Assembly: GCA_025531455.1 (NCBI GenBank)
Contig: JAMYHL010000035.1
Coordinates: 186,001 to 250,000, forward strand
Origin: Apiotrichum sp. Y4204
Taxonomy: Eukaryota > Basidiomycota > Tremellomycetes > Trichosporonales > Trichosporonaceae
Reading direction: 5' to 3'
Length of the DNA stretch: 64,000 nucleotides
Each line of letters begins with the position of its first letter. Positions within the stretch are counted from its first letter, which is position 1. A program made the translations under genes and the position numbers. This document shows positions 58,620 through 64,000 of this stretch, in pieces. The notes under the pieces were generated by a model that worked only from the letters and a program-made list of their open reading frames with translations, searched no databases and was not told where the DNA came from.

Positions 58620-61600
58620 ATGGACGGCGGGGGAGGGCCGGGACTGTGAGTTCAGTAAACTGCACTGGAGTCCTATGTGCATCGTTCCGCATACATTCCC
58701 ACCCTCTGCATGCACTTCTTGGTATTCTTGACTCCTCTAACGACAGCGACCCGTCGTCGTCCGTCAGTCCCGAAGTGCCGAAAGAACGAAGCCAGCTCCA
58801 TTGCAGCTTCCCAAACTGTGGCAAGAAGTTTACGCGCAAGGTACGTTGGGTCTTTTCCTATCTCCTTCAGCAATTTGGTGGCTACTTTTTTTTGGTGGTT
58901 TCATTCCGCGTCTTCCTTTGACCGGCTTTTGGTCGGGTCTACGCTCTCGGACCGAGCTGCTGCCGAGGGTGCCTCTGTGCGTCATGTCGGGGGGAGCTGT
59001 CTCAACTGTGAGATTCCCTTTTGCCTGCAGCACTCGCCGTCAATGTGTAGTCCCCTTTGCCCTTTGGTCCCCACAATGGCCCCGGTTTGCCTCCCGCGGC
59101 ACCCCATGGACCCATTGCCGCCTCCACACCGGGCCCCCCACTGTGCTCCTCGGAGAACGAGGCTGCTGGCCAACTGCCAATGCCCATTGTTCGTTCGGCA
59201 GCTAATTCCAGGACCATCTCATACGCCACGCTGCGAACCGTGCGTACCAGTTCTTTTCTGAACCACTCTCCGCCACTTGCACCTGCCAAGCCTTTCAGGG
59301 CTTCCCCTCGTGCGGGGCTCGTGTGTGGCGCCACGCCTGTGGCGTGTAAGCAACAAACCTTTCCGTTCTGACCACCCCCTCCCAGACTCGCAGCCAAATT
59401 ACCACTGCGCGACCTGTGGGCGCTCCTTCCAACGCCTGGACTTGCTGCAGCGACACGAGCGGAGACAGATTTGCGATGACGAGCGGTATCCTAAGCGGAT
59501 TAAGACAATGGTTCATGTTCCTGAGGCTACCCCGACCCCCTCAGCAACAAGCACTGGGCAGCATACATCCCTTTCTCCACCAGCAGTGCATGGCCGGACA
59601 GACGCAGAACGGATATCCCCAGTGAACCAACAGACACATGTGCATCAGTTACAGTCGCATCAGTCACAGGGGCATGAGTCACAGGGGCATCAGTTACAGG
59701 GATTTCAGTCGCGCGCCCACCAGTCACCTTCACCGCATCAACAGAGTCAACCAGCTCAGGCCCACGCGCAGCAGCAACAACAGTCCACACATGTCCACTC
59801 GCATAGCGTCTCGCCGATTGCCCTCGAGGAGTCGTTCCACAGGGATGTCTTCCCTGTGATGGAGCTGCCGATAATGCAGACGACCTCGGCAGTCACAACA
59901 GTCGCGGTGTCACCTGAGATTGATTCAACCGCCCCGATCGCGCTTGAGCCGCCGTCCGCAGAGTTTGGATTCGGCCTTTGGCCCCCAGATCCGTGGGAAT
60001 CCCTCATAGGGGATAACATACATCCCGCCTTGTGGGACGAGAGCGTTCCGGACGCCCAAATGTGGAGTATCCCCGGAAATCCCCAATCGTCCGCCATGAG
60101 AACTCAAGAGAGTGCAGAGCGCTGGGGCCGAAGGGAGTTGGTGATGCATCGGGGTGTGGGACCGGGGCTGCTGCACCGTATCCTGACGACCTATCCTGTG
60201 AGTAGCTGTCAAGAGGGTAGGGCTGATGGGAACAGGAGCTTGCACTGTCGATGGCAGAACTAAGCGACGGATTGTCATTGTACTGGAGTGATGTCGCTCC
60301 GTCATTTCCGTTCGTTCACCGGGGAACGTTTGATGTTGAAACAGCTCCGATAGAGCTGGTCACGATGATGGCGGTCGTAGGGACAGTCCGCGGGACAGGA
60401 CCCTCTGCTCAACGCGACTTTCGGCGACTCGTTCGCAGGATCCGCGCTCGCCTGGTGGAAGACCAGCTCGGTTTGGAGCTCGAGATCTCGACACTCCAAA
60501 CTTATACACTGTGTCACGTGTATGACGTGTGGCATGGCGATTCGGAGACGCTCTTCGTTGCCCAGTGTTTGTGGCCAGTCGTCGTCGCGCACTCGAGAAA
60601 GCAGGGCTTTGGAGTCGGCGGCGTCCCGGGAGAAACAATAGGGACTGCGGCATGGTATACCTGGGCCAAGGACGAGGAGCGACGGCGCGCCGCCTACACC
60701 ATCCTCTTCATCGACACCCAGATTTCATCCTACTGGTCCCAGCACCCGAGCCGGCAAATGTCGGTCTTTGCACACAACATCAACCTCCCGAGCACGCGTG
60801 CGCAATGGGAGGCACCGACGGCTGCGGATTGGGTGCGCGCGCGGGAACAAGAACTGGCAGCCCCTCCCCGCCGCCCGGCACGCTCCGGCCACCTTCCCGG
60901 CCTGCATCCCGAGTTCCAGGTGTCGGTCGTGTCAGAGGGTTACTCCTTGGCGGTGTTGTCTGCTCTGGCTGCTGATGGCCAGCTCCCGGTGCCCGTCGAT
61001 CTCGACAACACCACGAGCATCATGATGATCCTGACTGGGCTGTGCGCGATTGCGTGGGACTGTCGCACCCGCGGAGGCATGGGCATTCGCTTCCGTGACG
61101 GCACAAAGCACTGGCGGAGCGTCGTCCTCAACGCTGTTGTCAGTCTGCGAGCGGCCTTTGAGATGGGCGTCACCCATATTCCTGGGTGCGTCGAGAGCCG
61201 CGACATCCGTGACCAGCTTGCGATTAGCATCATTTCGATCCTCAGCGATATCCCGATGCTGCAGGTCGCAGCGGGTGCCACCAATATATGCGGGGCAAGT
61301 GGTGAGTAGATGGGTCAATTTTGTAGCTGATGTCAGTCGGGCCAAAGCAGCTCGCCGATAGCCGCCGGCGGCTGCGCCTCTGGGCGACCACCCAGGATGC
61401 CTGGACGTGTCTCTGGCAGAGCGCCAGGTATCTCCGCGAGGCGCTGTTTGCCGAATGGGGTCTATACACTCCCTGGGCGGTGTTTTTGACCACTGTGGGT
61501 TTTCAAGGGTGTTCCCAACTCACGACAGCTCGTCGTATGGGCGTACGCAACGTCCACACGGGAGGAAAATGCAATCGCGTGTCAGCCGGCGCACGATAAC

Positions 61601-61819
61601 CCACACACATCAGCAAATGCCGCCAATGTCCTCCTGGACTCGATCTACACCTCGCCCACGCGAGTAGACCACCTCGACGCTGGCGTCGCAGACCTTGTGC
61701 TTGTGGTGGCCGCCAAATTGAAGCAGGGTCAGCCAATCGACCGTGACAACGCGCAGCTCCTGCTTCGCCTGGCCAGCGGGTACATGGATCATCACAAAAG
61801 TGAGGTGAGATGGAAGTAA
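58620..61819 (+). CDS. C2H2 zinc-finger protein with fungal-specific transcription factor domain
   Basis: Exon 1 (58620-58645) encodes MDGGGGPGL; a CTAACGACAG acceptor leads to exon 2 (58747-58840), with HCSFPNCGKKFTRK. A 552-base intron follows, and exon 3 from 59393 holds YHCATCGRSFQRLDLLQRHE, a second C2H2 finger. A Gln/His/Ser-rich region with HQSQGHESQGHQLQG repeats comes next. The fungal_trans (PF04082-type) domain starts near SLYWSDVAPSFPFVHRGTFD, with ISTLQTYTLCHVYDVWHGD and WYTWAKDEERRRAAYTILFI as conserved helices, and continues to the stop at 61817. This is a nuclear DNA-binding regulator; its targets are unknown. The first finger looks incomplete at the exon 2/3 join, so an internal exon may have been missed. 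Exon borders near 61300-61560 are approximate. Confidence 0.85.
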
Positions 61820-61864
61820 GAAGATAGAATTAGTTGTACAGACATGCATTATCTAGCGTCTAAC

Positions 61865-63132
61865 CTACTCATCGTCGTCGTCGCTGTCGCGGTCGCCGCC
61901 CTGCTGGTTCATGGCCTCTTCCCACGCCTGGGCAAACTCGGCGAGTGTACGCCCCTCGCTCATCTGGAGCATCTCTAGCGGCATCATGTTAGTGCTAAAT
62001 GTGGGAGCAGCGCGGGACGCCGCCGGGTGAGCCGCAGAGTCCACGACACGGAGAACTGGAAGGCGCGCAGGTGCTCCGCCGCTCGAAGGCTCGACGGGGT
62101 CGCCGGCCGAGTTGGTGCGCTGCGCGCGCGCCTGCTGCAGCAGCTGCTGGAGCTCCGAGTACGAGAAGAGGAGCGGGTCCGTGGACGCACGGTACGGCTG
62201 GAAGTCGATAAGCGTCGGCTCGGCGTTCTCTCCAAGGTACAGGTCAAACACGTCTGGCGTCAGAAGATTATGGCGTAGCACGCACAGTCAGGGCCACCCT
62301 CATAGTGGCCACGAATGTCATCTTCCCAGAACGCGCGCACCGAGTCCACAATACGCTGCTGCGCGTCGCGTGACTGCAGGTGGTCGTAGTAGTTCATGTC
62401 GCGCTGTGATATGCCTACCGTCAGAGAGACCGCGATGGACACCTACCAAGGAGGATGTTGTCGCGCACAAAACAGCGTACTTCGCGTGCCGGGTTCAGCT
62501 CCGGCATGTACTTTTTCAGCACGAGCTCCAGCTTGGGCACCGTATCTGACTCGGGCTCCGGCTCGGCACTCCCCTCCTCCTCAGTGCCCTCGTACGCGCG
62601 GTCGCCGAGGCCGTGCGACACGAAATCGCTGCTCTTCAGGAGGAGGTACACGTCCGCCGGCGTCGTGCAGTGCAGCGGCCCGTGTCCCTGTGGGAGGAGG
62701 AAAGCCGCGTCCTGACCGTGAGAAATACCGCATAAAGTGAGAACACACAAAAAGCACATACCCGCGGAGCTGTCCAGTTCAGCTTGGGAAAGACGGCGCC
62801 ATGTTCCGCCACCGCGGCGCGGATCGCCGCATTCAGCTTTGGGAGGCGATATACCGGCGCGTCGGGGGACGTCTCGCCGCCTGCGTCTTCGGGGAGGAAT
62901 ATTGAGTCCGAGTCGAGCCACTGACGATTAGCGAGTTGTTAAGCACGGTGCTTGAGCTCACGTGCAGAAAGGCGTCGCGCTCGCCGAGCGCGTCAATATC
63001 GATGAGGGCCGCGGGGCCGGCGACGTCCTCGAAGAGCTCGTGCCAGGCTGCAGTTCGGGATGCGTCAACTGCCTCTCGAGAGAGCGGGGGGAAGAGCGGG
63101 ACCGGCGTCGGCGGGGAGATTGGGACTGGCAT
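61865..63132 (-). CDS. CDC123: Cdc123/D123 translation initiation factor eIF2 assembly protein
   Basis: Several short exons encode a D123-family protein. It starts MPVPISPPTPVPLFPPLSRE and has AWHELFEDVAG. Conserved family blocks follow: VFPKLNWTAPRDAAFLLPQG across a splice site, LKSSDFVSHGLGDRAYEG, ELNPAREVRCFVRDNILLG, GISQRDMNYYDHLQS, then VFDLYLGENAEPTLIDFQPY with TDPLLFSYSEL. The Asp/Glu-rich blocks form the ATP-grasp-like site. Cdc123 binds eIF2gamma and promotes eIF2 heterotrimer assembly in an ATP-dependent manner. The C-terminus is acidic (DRDSDDDDE). A frame opens at 63285, but the start at 63132 fits the family N-terminus. It lies head to head with the TMA23-like gene, 245 bases apart. 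Confidence 0.93.
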
Positions 63133-63377
63133 TGTGGATGGGACAGAGGATGTACCGATGGAAGATGCACGAACTTTGAGCCTTTGTGGAGTGATTTTGG
63201 AGGGCTGGGAGTGGGAATGGCAGGTGGAGGTAAAAGTGTGCCTAATATCGAGAATAAGATTGCCGGAGCTGCGTATCAGGCTCACTCCTCCACTTTGAGA
63301 ATTTCACTGCTCAGCCCAAGGTTGCCACTCAACCCAACGATCCAGAACCAGCTGTTGCCGACACACCATCCACCACG
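63133..63377. promoter_or_regulatory. bidirectional promoter of CDC123 and the TMA23-like gene
   Basis: This 245-base interval separates two divergent start codons (63132 minus, 63378 plus), so regulatory sites for both must lie in or around it. No TATA box is obvious. Confidence 0.5.
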
Positions 63378-64000
63378 ATGCCCGTCAAAGCGCCGTCGTT
63401 CAACCCGCACGACCACCTCGTCAAGCAGGGATGGAAGGGAAAGGGCACAGGTGAGTACTGCACCGGCTGATGCCACAGCTCCGTCGCTCTCTCGCTAACA
63501 ACAGCCCTCAAGACGGGGCACGCGACGCGCCCGATCCCTGTCGTGCAGAAGAAGAGCATGAGCGGCATCGGAAAGGACCGCGACGAGGCCGTGCCCTTTT
63601 GGGACCAGTGAGTGCGGAGGTATACAAGGCTGACATGCAGTATCTTTGCGTCGACTGCCGCGTCCATCGCGTCCGGATCGGGGAGCGCGACCCCGACCAC
63701 CAGCGCACCCGCCCCAAAACTCTCGATCGCGGCGCGCAGCGGGCGCGAACTCGCACGCAGGAAGCTCTACTCGGGCTTTTTCCGGGGTACGGCGCTTAGC
63801 GCAGAGCACACACCGCGGGGCACGGATGACGAAGGGATGGGGGAGAGTTCGAGTGCTTCCAGTTCCTCGAGTGCATCGACTCCGCCCGCGTCAATGTCAG
63901 CCCCCATCTCCGCTTCGGTTTCCGCCCCGGCCTCGGCGCCAACCCACACCATCAAGCGGCTCTCCGCTCCCGTCTCGGCGTCTGGACTGTGTGCGGCCAT
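63378..64000 (+). CDS. TMA23: TMA23/GPATCH4-like G-patch protein, 3' end cut by window
   Basis: Three visible exons (63378-63450, 63505-63607, from 63641) encode MPVKAPSFNPHDHLVKQGWK at the N-terminus, then GKGT, ALKTGHATRPIPVVQKKSMS and GIGKDRDEAVPFWD. This matches the divergent G-patch and following segment of Tma23/GPATCH4 proteins: a Gly-Trp entry, the KRPI-like stretch, G(L/I)GKDR and a Trp-containing end. In yeast Tma23 is nucleolar and associates with pre-ribosomes. The rest is Ser/Ala-rich with RRKLYSGFFRGTALSAEH, then low complexity up to the window edge. Frame is open at 64000. The match is from memory, and another G-patch protein is possible. Confidence 0.75.

Overview
The window looks like nuclear DNA of a GC-rich basidiomycete yeast, most likely a tremellomycete close to Cryptococcus/Trichosporon. 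The protein genes are cut by many very short introns (about 35-60 bases, GTGAGT-like donors, CTAAC/CTGAC branch points a few bases before the AG). The G-protein alpha subunit at 53.0-54.5 kb also closely resembles my recollection of Cryptococcus Gpa1. This placement is inference; no search was run. One run of 79 N (41906-41984) marks an unresolved repeat.

Layout. 0-4.2 kb: a partial PhyH-type dioxygenase and a membrane-anchored GH17 beta-glucanase, both minus strand. 4.2-8.6 kb: gene-poor, with one orphan exon-like segment. 8.6-12.5 kb: an unrecognised low-complexity protein rich in PKA-type sites, then TSR4/PDCD2. 14.8-16.2 kb: the mitochondrial phosphate carrier. 17.1-19.5 kb: glutamate-cysteine ligase. 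21.2-25.0 kb: a DUF726 hydrolase-like protein and an ASA1-type WD40 protein. 25.5-27.7 kb: a manganese-type CDF transporter. 30-35 kb: a large protein kinase. 36.9-37.2 kb: a small secreted four-cysteine protein. 38.8-40.8 kb: an F-box protein. 41.3-42.6 kb: a secreted protein with a lysine-rich 12-residue tandem repeat and a C-terminal RNase T1/U2-like domain. 46.8-47.9 kb: a secreted double-psi beta-barrel protein. 53.0-54.5 kb: GPA1. 58.6-61.8 kb: a zinc-finger transcription factor. 61.9-64 kb: CDC123 and a divergent TMA23-like G-patch gene.

Most identified genes are housekeeping. TSR4, the TMA23-like gene and CDC123 serve ribosome or initiation-factor assembly; ASA1 serves PIKK maturation; GCS1 starts glutathione synthesis; the phosphate carrier feeds ATP synthesis; GPA1 drives cAMP signalling. 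Three secreted-protein genes lie in a 36.9-47.9 kb stretch with wide flanks, and each has a TATA-like box upstream. The most unusual object is the secreted RNase-T1-like protein with a polycationic repeat. No transposase, reverse transcriptase, CRISPR array or complete tRNA was recognised. Many intergenic gaps exceed 1.5 kb.
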